A stretch of DNA of 64,000 nt from assembly GCF_010211765.1 (NCBI RefSeq), contig NZ_PDWO01000015.1:35291-99290 (forward strand), in the 5' to 3' direction. Shown piece after piece: positions 8,933-18,021 of the stretch (its first letter is position 1; each line of letters opens with the position of its first letter). The notes below the pieces were generated by a model that was not told the DNA's origin, did not search any database, and saw only the letters and a list, made by a program, of their open reading frames with translations. Source of the stretch: Pseudoxanthomonas kaohsiungensis (GTDB taxonomy: Bacteria > Pseudomonadota > Gammaproteobacteria > Xanthomonadales > Xanthomonadaceae). A program made the position numbers and the translations under genes.

Positions 8933-10378
8933 ATGCATGCCGCCAATGCGTCAACCAACGCCGCCGCGCACGGCCTCCGCCACGGCGCCGCGGTCGCCGC
9001 CCTTCTGGCGCTGCTGCTGGCCGCGGCGGCGCCTGCGCCCGCGTTCCAGGCCGACGCACCGACCGCGGTGGTCGACGTTCGCCAAGCCGACCTGACCCCG
9101 GAGCACTGGATCGCCCAGCTCGCCGAACCGGACCGGGTGATCCTGGACCGTGCCGGCATCGCCGCGCAAAACGCGCGCATGCGCGCCCAGGACCGCTCGA
9201 TCCACGACATCGCCACCCTGGCCGATCCACTGCCGCGCGCGGTGGTGCGCGAGCAGGTCGTGGCGCTTTCGGCGCCGCCGACCCGCGCCCTGTTCGACGT
9301 GCAGGGCAAGGCGGTGCCGAAGAAGACGCTGGATGCGCTGCAGCAGGCGATCGCGCTGGACGCCATCCCCGCCAGCCAGCCCCTGCAGTACGGCCTGGTG
9401 GTCCATCGCGCCGCGCTGCGTACCTTCCCGACCGCGCTGCGCGTGTTCAGCAGCGCCGGCGAGACCGACATCGACCGCTTCCAGGAGTCGGCGCTGTTCC
9501 CCGGCGACGCGGTCGCGGTGCTGCACCGCAGCCGCGACGGCCAGTGGCTGTTCGTGGCCAGCGAGCGCTACGCCGCGTGGATCGAGGCGGCGCACGTGGC
9601 CGTCGGCCCGCGCGAGACCGTGCTCGGCTATGCCCGGCGCGCGCCCTACGTGGTCGTCACCGGCGCCACCGTGCGCACCACCTACACCCCGGAGGAACCG
9701 CGCGTGTCGGCGCTGCAGCTGGACATGGGCGTGCGCCTGCCGCTGCGCGCGGACTGGCCGCCGATGCAGGCGGTCAACGGCCAGCACCCGTACGCCTCGC
9801 ACGTGGTCGACCTGCCGGTGCGCGATGCCGACGGGCGCCTGGCGCTGGTGCCGGCGCTGGTCCCGCGCTCGGCCGACGTGTCCGACGATTACCTGCCGCT
9901 GACCCCGGCCAACCTGCTGCGGCAGTCGTTCAAGTTCCTCGGCGAGCGCTACGGCTGGGGCCACAGCTACGACGCCCGCGACTGCAGCGGTTTCGTCTCG
10001 GAGATCTACCGCAGCTTCGGCCTCTTGGTCCCGCGCAACACCCGCGACCAGGCGGTCAGCCCGGCGCTGGACCGGATCGCGTTCGAACCCACCGACAGCC
10101 GCGAAAAGCGCATGGCGGCGGTACGCGCGCTGCAGGTCGGCGACCTGGTCTACATCCCCGGCCACGTGATGATGGCCATCGGCCACCAGCGTGGCCTGGC
10201 CTTCATGATCCACGACACCAACGGCGGCAGCTGGCGCGGGGCCGACGGCCAGCGCGTGCGCGCCGGCCTCAACGGCGTGTCGGTCACCCCGCTCGAGCCG
10301 ATGCTGTTCGGCGACACGGAGACCTACGTGGACCGCATCACCAGCATCCAGAGGATCCGGCCGCGAGCCACCCCATGA
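8933..10378 (+). CDS. SH3 domain-containing NlpC/P60 peptidoglycan peptidase
   Basis: 481-residue exported endopeptidase. Signal peptide within about 1-40, helical region to about 150, SH3-like domains at about 150-310, and an NlpC/P60 domain from about 325 with Cys351 in RDCSGF and His411 in IPGHVMM as catalytic residues; His427 is the likely third residue. SH3-NlpC/P60 enzymes of this layout cleave the gamma-D-Glu-mDAP bond of peptidoglycan stems and leave L-Ala-D-Glu. The stop overlaps the ATG of the L-Ala-D/L-Glu epimerase, which uses exactly that product, so the functional link is strong. First gene of the rightward operon; the start is the first ATG after the divergent promoter. Confidence 0.92.
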   Translation: MHAANASTNAAAHGLRHGAAVAALLALLLAAAAPAPAFQADAPTAVVDVRQADLTPEHWIAQLAEPDRVILDRAGIAAQNARMRAQDRSIHDIATLADPLPRAVVREQVVALSAPPTRALFDVQGKAVPKKTLDALQQAIALDAIPASQPLQYGLVVHRAALRTFPTALRVFSSAGETDIDRFQESALFPGDAVAVLHRSRDGQWLFVASERYAAWIEAAHVAVGPRETVLGYARRAPYVVVTGATVRTTYTPEEPRVSALQLDMGVRLPLRADWPPMQAVNGQHPYASHVVDLPVRDADGRLALVPALVPRSADVSDDYLPLTPANLLRQSFKFLGERYGWGHSYDARDCSGFVSEIYRSFGLLVPRNTRDQAVSPALDRIAFEPTDSREKRMAAVRALQVGDLVYIPGHVMMAIGHQRGLAFMIHDTNGGSWRGADGQRVRAGLNGVSVTPLEPMLFGDTETYVDRITSIQRIRPRATP

Positions 10379-11472
10379 AGATCACCGACATCGAACTGGG
10401 CATGCTGCGCGTGCCGCTCAAGACCCCGTTCAAGACCGCGCTGCGCGCCGTCGACACGGTCGAGGACATCGTGGTGCTGGTGCGCACCGACACCGGCCAC
10501 ACCGGCCACGGCGAGGCCCCGGCCACCGCGGTGATCACTGGCGACACCCACGGCTCGATCGTCGAGGCGATCGACCGCTTCATCAAGCCGCGCCTGATCG
10601 GCCAGGACATCGCCAACCTCAACCGCATCTGCGCCCTGGTCCAGGGTTCGCTGGAGCGCAACACCAGCGCCAAGGCGGCGGTGGAGATCGCCGTCTACGA
10701 CCTGTGGGGCCAGCTCTACGACGCGCCGCTGTACAAGATGCTCGGCGGCGGCGACCCGGTGATCACCACCGACATCACCATCTCGGTGGACCACATCGAC
10801 AAGATGGTGGCCGACTCGATCGCCGCGGTGGAGCGCGGCTTCGATTCGCTGAAGATCAAGGTCGGCAAGGACATCGGCCTGGACATCGAGCGGGTCAAGG
10901 CGATCCACGCCGCGGTCGAGGGCCGGGCGCTGCTTCGGCTGGACGCGAACCAGGGCTGGACCCCGAAGCAGGCGGTCTACGCGATGAGCACGCTGGAGGA
11001 TGCCGGCGTACTGCTCGAGCTGCTGGAGCAGCCGGTCAAGGCCGCCGACATCGAGGGGCTGAAGTACGTCACCGAGCGCGTGCACACCCCGGTGATGGCC
11101 GACGAAAGCGTGTTCGGCCCGGCCCAGGTGTTCGACCTGATCGAACGCCGCGCCGCGGACATCATCAACATCAAGCTGATGAAGACCGGCGGCCTGTCCA
11201 ACGCGATCCGGATCGCCGACATCGCCTCCATCTACGGCGTGCAGTGCATGATCGGCTGCATGATCGAATCGGCGATCTCGGTGGCCGCCGCCGTGCACCT
11301 GGCCGTGGCCAAGTCCGACGTGATCACCAAGGTCGACCTGGACGGACCTTCGCTGGGCCAGTTCAACCCGGTCGAGGGCGGGGTGATCTTCGACGAGTCC
11401 GAGATCACCGTCACCGACGCGCCGGGCCTGGGCATCCGCGAGATCCGCGGCCTGGAACTGCTCGCGCGCTGA
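10375..11472 (+). CDS. L-Ala-D/L-Glu (dipeptide) epimerase, enolase superfamily
   Basis: 365-residue enzyme converting L-Ala-D-Glu to L-Ala-L-Glu so that ordinary peptidases can finish it. The muconate-lactonising-enzyme fold is complete: K160-I-K162 (acid/base Lys on one face), metal ligands D190, E218 and D243, and K267 in NIKLMK (Lys on the other face). The pair D321 and D323 in KVDLDG is the DxD feature specific to Ala-Glu epimerases, where it binds the substrate amino group; this separates it from other family members. Cytoplasmic (no signal). ATGA overlap with the NlpC/P60 gene. Length and motif positions match characterised epimerases of this type. Confidence 0.94.
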   Translation: MKITDIELGMLRVPLKTPFKTALRAVDTVEDIVVLVRTDTGHTGHGEAPATAVITGDTHGSIVEAIDRFIKPRLIGQDIANLNRICALVQGSLERNTSAKAAVEIAVYDLWGQLYDAPLYKMLGGGDPVITTDITISVDHIDKMVADSIAAVERGFDSLKIKVGKDIGLDIERVKAIHAAVEGRALLRLDANQGWTPKQAVYAMSTLEDAGVLLELLEQPVKAADIEGLKYVTERVHTPVMADESVFGPAQVFDLIERRAADIINIKLMKTGGLSNAIRIADIASIYGVQCMIGCMIESAISVAAAVHLAVAKSDVITKVDLDGPSLGQFNPVEGGVIFDESEITVTDAPGLGIREIRGLELLAR

Positions 11473-11500
11473 GCGCGGTTGCCAGGTGCGCCCGCCCCGG

Positions 11501-12364
11501 ATGAAGATCGCACCCATGCCGCCCCTGGTGAAGATCCGCTCCGAACGCGACCACATGTCGGCGATCGAACGCCGCATCGCCGACTTCATCCTCGACAACG
11601 CCCACCTGCTGCGCGACTACTCTTCGCAGCAGCTGGCCAGCGCGCTGGGCATCAGCCAGTCCAGCGTGGTCAAGTTCAGCCAGAAGTTCGGCTTCCGCGG
11701 CTACCCGGACCTGAAGTACAGCATCGTCCAGGCGGTGGCGCGCAACGGCGCCGACGCGCCGGCGCAGGCGGCGCCCGCGGCCGACGGCGACGAGTACACG
11801 CGCCTGGAGGAGAGCCTGCGCCGCAGCAAGGCCGCCGCCGAGGAAGAGACCCGCCTGCTCAACCCGCGCGAAGGCATCGAGCGGATCGTCGGCCTGGTCG
11901 ACGGCGCCGGCAAGGTGTTCGTCTGCGGACTGGGCGACGACGGGCTGTTCGCGCGCGAGTTCGGCATGCGCCTATCGCTGCTGGGGGTGCTCACCGTGCA
12001 CCACAACGACCCGATCCTGATGATGGCCAACCTCTCGGCGGCGCGGCCCGGCGACGTGCTGCTGCTGTTCTCCGAGTACGGCCAGCTGCCGCAGCTGTCG
12101 CAGATCAGCCGCCAGTTCCAGGCCTGCGAGGGCAAGGTAGTCTCGATCACCCGGCACACCGCCAACCCGCTGCGCGCGCACGCCGACGCCTCGCTGGTGG
12201 TGTCCGCGCACGATCCCGCCCCGCACGTGGAGGCGTTGCTGTACCGTTCCTCGCTGCAGTACCTGCTCGACTTCCTGTTCGTGCTGCTGTGCCAGGCCAA
12301 CCCGGACCGGCACCGCCAGCTCGGCATCAACCTCGAACGCATCCGGCACCTGCTGGATACCTGA
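11501..12364 (+). CDS. MurR/RpiR-family transcriptional regulator with SIS domain
   Basis: 287-residue regulator. N-terminal helix-turn-helix (about 12-80) containing the family signature SSQQLASALGISQSSVVKFS, a linker, then a SIS sugar-phosphate-binding domain (about 125-270). The last part of the SIS domain is less typical. RpiR proteins sense phosphosugars; E. coli MurR senses MurNAc-6-phosphate and represses MurNAc catabolism. Its position between the Ala-Glu epimerase and an L,D-transpeptidase makes it the likely regulator of this cluster, acting on the GAATA/TATTC sites at 8864-8899 (inference). A GTG at 11486 and an ATG at 11516 are alternative starts. It follows the epimerase by 28 bp. 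Confidence 0.88.
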   Translation: MKIAPMPPLVKIRSERDHMSAIERRIADFILDNAHLLRDYSSQQLASALGISQSSVVKFSQKFGFRGYPDLKYSIVQAVARNGADAPAQAAPAADGDEYTRLEESLRRSKAAAEEETRLLNPREGIERIVGLVDGAGKVFVCGLGDDGLFAREFGMRLSLLGVLTVHHNDPILMMANLSAARPGDVLLLFSEYGQLPQLSQISRQFQACEGKVVSITRHTANPLRAHADASLVVSAHDPAPHVEALLYRSSLQYLLDFLFVLLCQANPDRHRQLGINLERIRHLLDT

Positions 12365-12377
12365 CCGACCCGACTCG

Positions 12378-13214
12378 ATGCCCGCGAATCCCGACGCGAC
12401 ACCCCGTGCCTCCCGTTTCGCCTGGCCGCTGCTGGCCGCCCTCGGACTGGCGTGGGGCATCGCCGCCCTGGCCGGCGAGTCCGCCGGCAACCCCTCCGGT
12501 TCGGACGACCCGCTGCGCGGCGCGCAGCAGCTGGTGCTGGTCACCACCGATGGCTGGGACGATGCCCAGGGCATGGCGCGTCGCTTCGAACGTCCCGACG
12601 ACGCGGCACCGTGGACCGAGGTGGCGTCGTTCCCGGTCAGCATCGGCCGCCACGGCAGCGCCTGGGGCACCGGCCTGCATGCCGCCGCCGACGTGGACGA
12701 CGGCCCGCGCAAGCGCGAGGGCGATGGGCGCAGCCCGGCCGGGGTGTTCGCGCTGGGTACCGCGTTCGGTTACGCCGACGCCGTCGCCTCCGGCCTGCCC
12801 TACCAGGCGATGACGCGCGACGACTGGTGCATGGACGTGCCGGCCTCGCCCCACTACAACCGCATCGTCGATGCCCGCCAGGTCGGCGCCGATGCGGTCG
12901 CCGGCTCGAGCGAGCCAATGCGGCTGGACCTGCACCGCGACGGCAACCCCAGCTACCGCCTGGGCTTCGTGATCGAACACAACCCCGGCAACGTGCCGCA
13001 GGGCGGCAGCTGCATCTTCGCCCACCTGTGGCGCGCGCCCGGCGAGCCGACCGCCGGCTGCACCGCGATGGCCGATGCCGACATGGAAGCGATGCTGGAA
13101 TGGCTGGATGCGGACAAGGCCCCGCGCTTCGTCCTGCTGCCCCGGGCGCAATACGCGCGCCTGGCCACGCGCTGGCAACTGCCGGCGCCGGCACCGGCGG
13201 AGCCGGAACGGTGA
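12378..13214 (+). CDS. YkuD-type L,D-transpeptidase/carboxypeptidase family protein
   Basis: 278 residues. One N-terminal hydrophobic segment (about 14-33) acts as signal or membrane anchor. The C-terminal L,D-transpeptidase catalytic domain has the conserved His216 in IFAHLWRAPG and nucleophile Cys228 in PTAGCTAM, the HxnPTxGC form seen in the COG3786 branch. Such enzymes act on tetrapeptide stems in the periplasm, either cross-linking or cleaving the L,D bond. Starts 13 bp after the regulator gene and its stop overlaps the GTG of the next gene, so it belongs to the same operon. In this setting a carboxypeptidase or stem-trimming role is plausible, but not shown by sequence. Confidence 0.85.
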   Translation: MPANPDATPRASRFAWPLLAALGLAWGIAALAGESAGNPSGSDDPLRGAQQLVLVTTDGWDDAQGMARRFERPDDAAPWTEVASFPVSIGRHGSAWGTGLHAAADVDDGPRKREGDGRSPAGVFALGTAFGYADAVASGLPYQAMTRDDWCMDVPASPHYNRIVDARQVGADAVAGSSEPMRLDLHRDGNPSYRLGFVIEHNPGNVPQGGSCIFAHLWRAPGEPTAGCTAMADADMEAMLEWLDADKAPRFVLLPRAQYARLATRWQLPAPAPAEPER

Positions 13215-14470
13215 GGTGGCCCGGCGCGACCGCGCGGGTGCTGCTGGCGCTGGCCGCCGGCGCGATCCTCGGCCTCGCACTGGCGCACTGGCAGCCCGAT
13301 GCGGCCACGACCGCGGCCGGCATCGCCCAGCCGATCGGCCGGCTCTGGCTCAGCGCGCTGCAGATGACCGTGGTGCCGCTGGTGCTGGCGCTGGTGATCC
13401 TCGGCGTGGCCACCGCTTCGGACGCCGCCGCGTCCGGGCGGGTGGCACGGCGGGCGATGGTGGTGTTCATCGCGATGCTGGCGTTCTTCGCCGGCTATGC
13501 CGCGCTGGTCGCGCCGGCGCTGCTCTCGCTGGTGCCAGCCAGCCCGGCGCTGACCGCCACCCTGCAGGCCTCCGCCACCAGCGCCGATGCCGCCGCGGCG
13601 CCGTCGCTGGCGCAGTGGATCGGCAATGTCATCCCGTCCAACGCGATCATGGCCGCCGCACAGGGCGCGATGCTGCCGCTGGTGGTGTTCGCGCTGTTCT
13701 TCGGCTTCGCCCTCACCCGCATCGACGGCGAGCGCCGCGCGCAGGTGATCGGGCTGTGCCACGGCATCGCCGACACCATGATCGTGATCGTGCACTGGGT
13801 GCTGCTGGCCGCGCCGGTCGGCGTGTTCGCGCTGATGCTGGCGGTGTGCGCGCAGGCGGGGCTGGGCGTGGTCGGCGCGCTGGCCGGCTACATCCTGCTG
13901 CAGTGCGCGATGTACCTGGGGGCGATCGCGATCTGCTACGTGCTCATCGCCGTGTTCGCGCGCCGCTCGCCGGCCGCGTTCGCCGGCGCGATCCTGCCGG
14001 CGCAGGTGGTGGCGGCGAGCACCCAGTCCTCGCTGGCCTCACTGCCGGCAATGCTGGAGAGCGCGCGCGAGCGCCTCGGCCTGCCGCGGGCCGTCGCCGC
14101 GCTGGTGCTGCCGATGGCGGTAACCCTGTTCCGCATCACCAGCCCGATCCAGTACATCGTCGCCGCCTCCTTCGTCGCCTGGGCCTACGGCATCGAGCTG
14201 ACCGCGGTGCAGCTGGCCGCCGGCGCGGCGCTGGCGGTGGTGATCAGCCTGGGCTCGGTCGGCCTGCCCGGCCAGGTCAGCTTCATGGCGACGGTCATGC
14301 CGGTGACCCAGTCGATGGGCCTGCCGGTGGAACCGCTGGGCCTGCTGCTGGCTGTGGACACCATTCCCGATGTGTTCGCCACCACCGGCAATGTCACCGG
14401 CGACCTCACCGCCACGACGATCGTCGCCCGGCAGAGCCCGGAAGCCTCCGACCCGCCGACTGCGGGCTGA
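13211..14470 (+). CDS. Dicarboxylate/amino acid:cation symporter (DAACS family)
   Basis: 419-residue inner-membrane transporter with about eight transmembrane helices plus re-entrant loops. The sequence has AASTQSSLASLP, the serine-rich hairpin (HP1) of GltP/DctA-type carriers, and a later GSVGLPGQVSF plus a DTIPDVFATTGNVTGD segment, the cation- and substrate-binding helix with its conserved Asp/Asn residues. It starts with GTG overlapping the preceding stop (GTGA). Family members carry glutamate, aspartate, C4-dicarboxylates or related compounds with Na+ or H+. Here it could import glutamate or Ala-Glu-type products of the cluster, but its specificity is not readable. Confidence 0.9.
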   Translation: MRWPGATARVLLALAAGAILGLALAHWQPDAATTAAGIAQPIGRLWLSALQMTVVPLVLALVILGVATASDAAASGRVARRAMVVFIAMLAFFAGYAALVAPALLSLVPASPALTATLQASATSADAAAAPSLAQWIGNVIPSNAIMAAAQGAMLPLVVFALFFGFALTRIDGERRAQVIGLCHGIADTMIVIVHWVLLAAPVGVFALMLAVCAQAGLGVVGALAGYILLQCAMYLGAIAICYVLIAVFARRSPAAFAGAILPAQVVAASTQSSLASLPAMLESARERLGLPRAVAALVLPMAVTLFRITSPIQYIVAASFVAWAYGIELTAVQLAAGAALAVVISLGSVGLPGQVSFMATVMPVTQSMGLPVEPLGLLLAVDTIPDVFATTGNVTGDLTATTIVARQSPEASDPPTAG

Positions 14471-14582
14471 ATCCCCGCGGCGCGCGCTCACGCGCGTGTC
14501 ACCGTGCGCGACCGACAGTGGCCCCCTCCGCGGCCGCTGCGCCCTGCCTGCCGGCCGCCCTCCCCCCGCCGGAGCACGCCGC

Positions 14583-15080
14583 ATGAAGACCCGACGCATC
14601 TACGCCTCGCCCAACCTCGCCGCCGCGCAGGCGGCGCTGGCCGCCGCCCGCGACACCGGCATCGAGCGCGACGCGCTGTCGCTGATCGCCCGCTCCGACA
14701 TCGAGATGGACGCGGTGCCCGACGACCTGCGCGAGGCGCATACCGACATGGTGCCCGCCGCGCTGCGCGGTGCCGCCGGCGGCGGCGCGGTCGGCCTGGT
14801 CGCCGGACTGATCGCGGTGGCGGTGCCGCCGCTGGGTATCACCCTCGCCGGTGCCGGCCTGATGGCCGCGGTCGGCGCGCTGGTGGGCTCCTGGTCCTCG
14901 GCGCTCGTCGGCGCCACCGTGCCCGACCCGGTACGGCGCCAGTTCGAGGAGGCGATCGAGGCGGGCCGGATCCTGCTGGTCGTCGACGCCGACGAGGAGG
15001 CCCTGGCGCGAGCCGAACAGGCGGTGATCCGCGCCGGCGCGCACCCGCTGCCGTACGAGGCGGCCACCGCGGTCAGCTGA
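14583..15080 (+). CDS. Glycine-zipper membrane protein, DUF1269-like
   Basis: 165 residues. An alpha/beta N-terminal part (1-58) is followed by a Gly/Ala-rich double membrane-spanning hairpin (about 60-118, GGGAVGLVAGLIAVAVPPLG) and a C-terminal alpha/beta segment ending HPLPYEAATAVS. This layout resembles DUF1269/general-stress membrane proteins of unknown function. ATG chosen because the upstream reading is low-complexity and out of family style. Transcribed about 110 bp after the symporter, probably as a separate unit. No catalytic motif visible. Confidence 0.65.
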   Translation: MKTRRIYASPNLAAAQAALAAARDTGIERDALSLIARSDIEMDAVPDDLREAHTDMVPAALRGAAGGGAVGLVAGLIAVAVPPLGITLAGAGLMAAVGALVGSWSSALVGATVPDPVRRQFEEAIEAGRILLVVDADEEALARAEQAVIRAGAHPLPYEAATAVS

Positions 15081-15236
15081 GCGCACCGCACCGACAAGCA
15101 CTCGAGCCCTGAGCCATCCAGTGCGCCACGCGTGCTGCAGCCCGCGGCTAACATCGCACTCACGCCGCGGGCTACAGGTATTAACCGCTCCGCTCCTATC
15201 GTGGATGCCAGCCCCACGTGCAGGAGACAGCCCGCC

Positions 15237-15548
15237 ATGAGTCCGCAACCCGGCTACCAGGTCCCCGGCCGCGCGCCGGTCGAGTCGTTCCCCGATTCCG
15301 GTTACTGGAACCAGCAGTTCCGCAGCGAACCCTACTTCCTGGAAGGCGACAGCTACGACGATTACGAACCCGCCTACCGCCTGGGTTACCAGGCGCGGCA
15401 CCAGCACCCCGGCCGCGACTTCGACAGCCTCGACGAGCAGCTGCAGCGCGACTGGGCGGCCAGCAAGGGCCTGTCGCGACTGGACTGGCAGCGCGCGCGC
15501 CAGGCCGCGCTGCGCGCCTGGGAACGCGGCGAGCCGCGCGGCATGTAA
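15237..15548 (+). CDS. Conserved hypothetical soluble protein
   Basis: 103 residues, rich in Tyr, Asp, Arg and Gln, with no membrane segment. The central block YEPAYRLGYQARHQHPGRDF and the later W-rich helix are reminiscent of short proteobacterial proteins found next to stress-type membrane proteins such as the upstream gene. CAGGAG ten bases before the ATG fixes the start. No domain I can name. It may pair with the glycine-zipper gene (same strand, 156 bp away), but the gap is large enough for its own promoter. Confidence 0.65.
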   Translation: MSPQPGYQVPGRAPVESFPDSGYWNQQFRSEPYFLEGDSYDDYEPAYRLGYQARHQHPGRDFDSLDEQLQRDWAASKGLSRLDWQRARQAALRAWERGEPRGM

Positions 15549-15561
15549 TCCAATGCCCCCT

Positions 15562-15674
15562 GTAGAGCCCATCCTCATCGGCAACGCGAGCCGCCTTGGC
15601 CGATGCGGCTGCTGGCCAGCATGCTCGCGTCGCCGGCCGGAGACGTCGGGTCGCCCATGAGGATGGGCTCCTAC
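15562..15674. repeat. REP-like palindromic element, copy 1
   Basis: Imperfect inverted repeat after the hypothetical gene. Arms GAGCCCATCCTCAT (15565-15578) and ATGAGGATGGGCTC (15657-15670) are perfect complements, and the outer GTAG/CTAC bases extend the pairing with one mismatch. The loop carries smaller GC palindromes. The same arm sequence recurs at 19841-19931. This is typical of REP/BIME-type repeats of Xanthomonadaceae, here between convergent genes. Confidence 0.8.
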
Positions 15675-15714
15675 ACGGGGAAACAGGGCTCTCGCGCAGG
15701 AACGAGGTCGCTTC

Positions 15715-17907
15715 TCAGCGCGACGCCAGCAGCTCGAACCGCGCCGGCTCGCCCGCCACGGACGATGGGGCGATCCAGACGTCGAACGCGCCCGGCTCGG
15801 CGGCGAAGCGGCCATCGGCGCCGGTAAAGGCCAGCTGCGCGCGCGACAGCGTGAACACCACCTCGCGCGATTCGCCCGGCTGCAGCCGCAACTTGCGGAA
15901 GCCCTTCAACTCGCGGACCGGGCGCACCCGGCTGCCGACCCGGTCGTGCACGTACAGCTGCACGACCTCTTCGGCCGCGCGCGCGCCGGTGTTGGCGACG
16001 GTCGCGCGCACCTGCAGGCTGCCGTCCCATTCCAGCGCCGGCGCATCGACCCGGGTGGCACCGTACTCGATCCGGCCGTAACCCAGGCCGTGGCCGAACG
16101 GGTACAGCGCGGTGTTGGGATACTCGCGCCAGCGCGCCTTGAACTCGGTCATCTCGGGCGTTTCCGGGCGGCCGGTGCGCGGATGGTTGTAGAAGAACGG
16201 CTGCTGCCCGGAATCGTGCGGGAAACTCACCGGCAACCGCCCCGACGGGCTGTACTCGCCGAACACCACGTCGGCCACCGCGTGCCCGGTCTGGCTGCCC
16301 AGGAACCAGGTCACCAGGATCGCCTGCGCATCGCGCACCGCGCCTTCCAGCGCCAGCGCGCGGCCATTGCGCAGCAACACCACGACCGGCGTCCCGGTCG
16401 CGGCCACCGCCTCGGCCAGCGCCTGCTGCGCCGCCGGCAGCACGATCCGGGTACGCGATTGCGCCTCGCCGCTGTAGCGCTGCGGCTCGCCCACCGCCAG
16501 CAGCACGACGTCGGCGCCGCGCGCCGCGGCCACAGCGCTCTCGATGCCACCATCCAGCGGCGCTTCCAGGGCGCAACCATCGACCACGTCCAGCGCCGCG
16601 CCTTCCGGCAGCGCCGCACGCAGGCCGGCTTCCAGGGTCACGTAGCGCGACTTGTCGCCGAACAGGGTCCAGCAGCCCTCGATGTTGTCAACGTCGCGCG
16701 CGAACGGGCCGATGAGCGCGATCCGCGCCTGCCGCGACACCGGCAGCACGTCGCCCTCGTTCTTCAGCAGCACGATCGAGCGCCGCGCCGCGTCGCGCGC
16801 CAGCGCCTCGTGCGCGGCCCGCTGCGAGGTGTCCACCTCGCGCGCCGGGTCCAGCGAGCGGTATGGATCGTCGAGCAGGCCGATGGCCGACTTCACCGAC
16901 AGCACGCGCCGCACCGCCTCGTCGAGCAGCGCCACCGGCACCTCGCCCGATTCCACCAGGCCGGGCAGGTGCTCGGCGTAGAACCCGCTCTGCATGCTCA
17001 TGTCCATGCCGGCCAGGAACGCGCGGCGGGTCGCGTCGCGCGCGTCCTCGGCATAGCCATGCGCGACCAGCTCCATGTCGGCGGTGTAGTCGGACACCAC
17101 CAGGCCGGGGAACCCCCAGGCATCGCGCAGCACGCCGGTGAGCATGGCGTGGTTGGCGCTGGCCGGCACGCCGTTGATGTCGTTGAACGCGGTCATCACC
17201 GTCAGCGCGCCGGCATCGACGGCGGCCTTGAACGGCGGCAGGTGCACGTCGTGCAGGGTGCCCTCGGCGATCTCGACGTAGTTGTAGTCCATGCCGCCGG
17301 CGACGGCGCCGTAGGCGACGAAATGCTTGGGCGTGGCCAGCAGCGAATCGGCCGCGCGCAGGTCCTCGCCCTGGAAGCCGCGCACGCGCGCGGCGGCGAA
17401 GGCGCAGCCGAGGAAGGTGTCCTCGCCCGCGCCTTCCGCGCCCCGGCCCCAGCGCTGGTCGCGGGCGATATCCACCGCCGGCGCGTAGGTCCAGTGCAGG
17501 CCGGCGGCGGTGGCCTCGACCGCGGTGGCGCGGGCGGTGCGCTCGGCCAGCTGCGGCTCGAAGCTGGCCGCCTCGCCCAGCGGGATCGGGAACACGGTAC
17601 GCATGCCATGGATCACGTCGGCGGCCAGCAGCACCGGGATGCCCAGCCGGCTCTCCTCCACCGCCACCCGCTGGATCTCGCGGCCCTGGGCGGCGCCGAC
17701 GCCGTTGAACAGGCAGCCGACCTGGCCGGCGCGCACCTGCTCCAGCACCTGGGCGGCATTGCTGACGTTCACTTCCGGATTCACGTCCGGCGCGAACGGG
17801 CGGACCATGTCGGCGAACACCCCGAGCTGACCGACCTTCTCCTCGACGGTCATGCGCGCGAGCAGGGACTCGATTCTCGCGTCGGTGGCGGGGTGGGCGA
17901 TCGGCAT
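15715..17907 (-). CDS. Glycoside hydrolase family 3, beta-glucosidase (BglX-like)
   Basis: 730-residue GH3 enzyme with the full three-part layout: TIM-barrel domain from about residue 10 (LLARMTVEEKVGQLG), then an alpha/beta sandwich domain (ALIGPFARDVDNIEGCW ... VVVLLRNGRAL), then a C-terminal fibronectin type III-like domain (VRATVANTGARAAEEVVQLYV). The nucleophile Asp is in GLVVSDYTAD, and KHF is present in the substrate site. Unlike periplasmic BglX there is no signal peptide with the chosen ATG, so it may act in the cytoplasm on imported disaccharides. The upstream in-frame ATG at 17964 gives a Arg/Pro-rich lead, not a signal sequence. Transcribed alone; a convergent REP element follows. 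Confidence 0.92.
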   Translation of the reverse strand: MPIAHPATDARIESLLARMTVEEKVGQLGVFADMVRPFAPDVNPEVNVSNAAQVLEQVRAGQVGCLFNGVGAAQGREIQRVAVEESRLGIPVLLAADVIHGMRTVFPIPLGEAASFEPQLAERTARATAVEATAAGLHWTYAPAVDIARDQRWGRGAEGAGEDTFLGCAFAAARVRGFQGEDLRAADSLLATPKHFVAYGAVAGGMDYNYVEIAEGTLHDVHLPPFKAAVDAGALTVMTAFNDINGVPASANHAMLTGVLRDAWGFPGLVVSDYTADMELVAHGYAEDARDATRRAFLAGMDMSMQSGFYAEHLPGLVESGEVPVALLDEAVRRVLSVKSAIGLLDDPYRSLDPAREVDTSQRAAHEALARDAARRSIVLLKNEGDVLPVSRQARIALIGPFARDVDNIEGCWTLFGDKSRYVTLEAGLRAALPEGAALDVVDGCALEAPLDGGIESAVAAARGADVVLLAVGEPQRYSGEAQSRTRIVLPAAQQALAEAVAATGTPVVVLLRNGRALALEGAVRDAQAILVTWFLGSQTGHAVADVVFGEYSPSGRLPVSFPHDSGQQPFFYNHPRTGRPETPEMTEFKARWREYPNTALYPFGHGLGYGRIEYGATRVDAPALEWDGSLQVRATVANTGARAAEEVVQLYVHDRVGSRVRPVRELKGFRKLRLQPGESREVVFTLSRAQLAFTGADGRFAAEPGAFDVWIAPSSVAGEPARFELLASR

Positions 17908-18021
17908 CGTGCGTCGGCGGCTGGGCGGCGGAGGGCCGATTCTAACGGAGCCCCGGCCCGCCACCAGTCGTCGGGGCCCTCTTCACGCATGTAATGGAAT
18001 GTAACGCCGGCGACCGCCGCA

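Noticed and set aside
15946..17994. Rightward 682-codon frame opposite the GH3 gene
   Set aside because: His/Arg/Gln-rich antisense shadow; the GH3 protein has all domains intact on the other strand.
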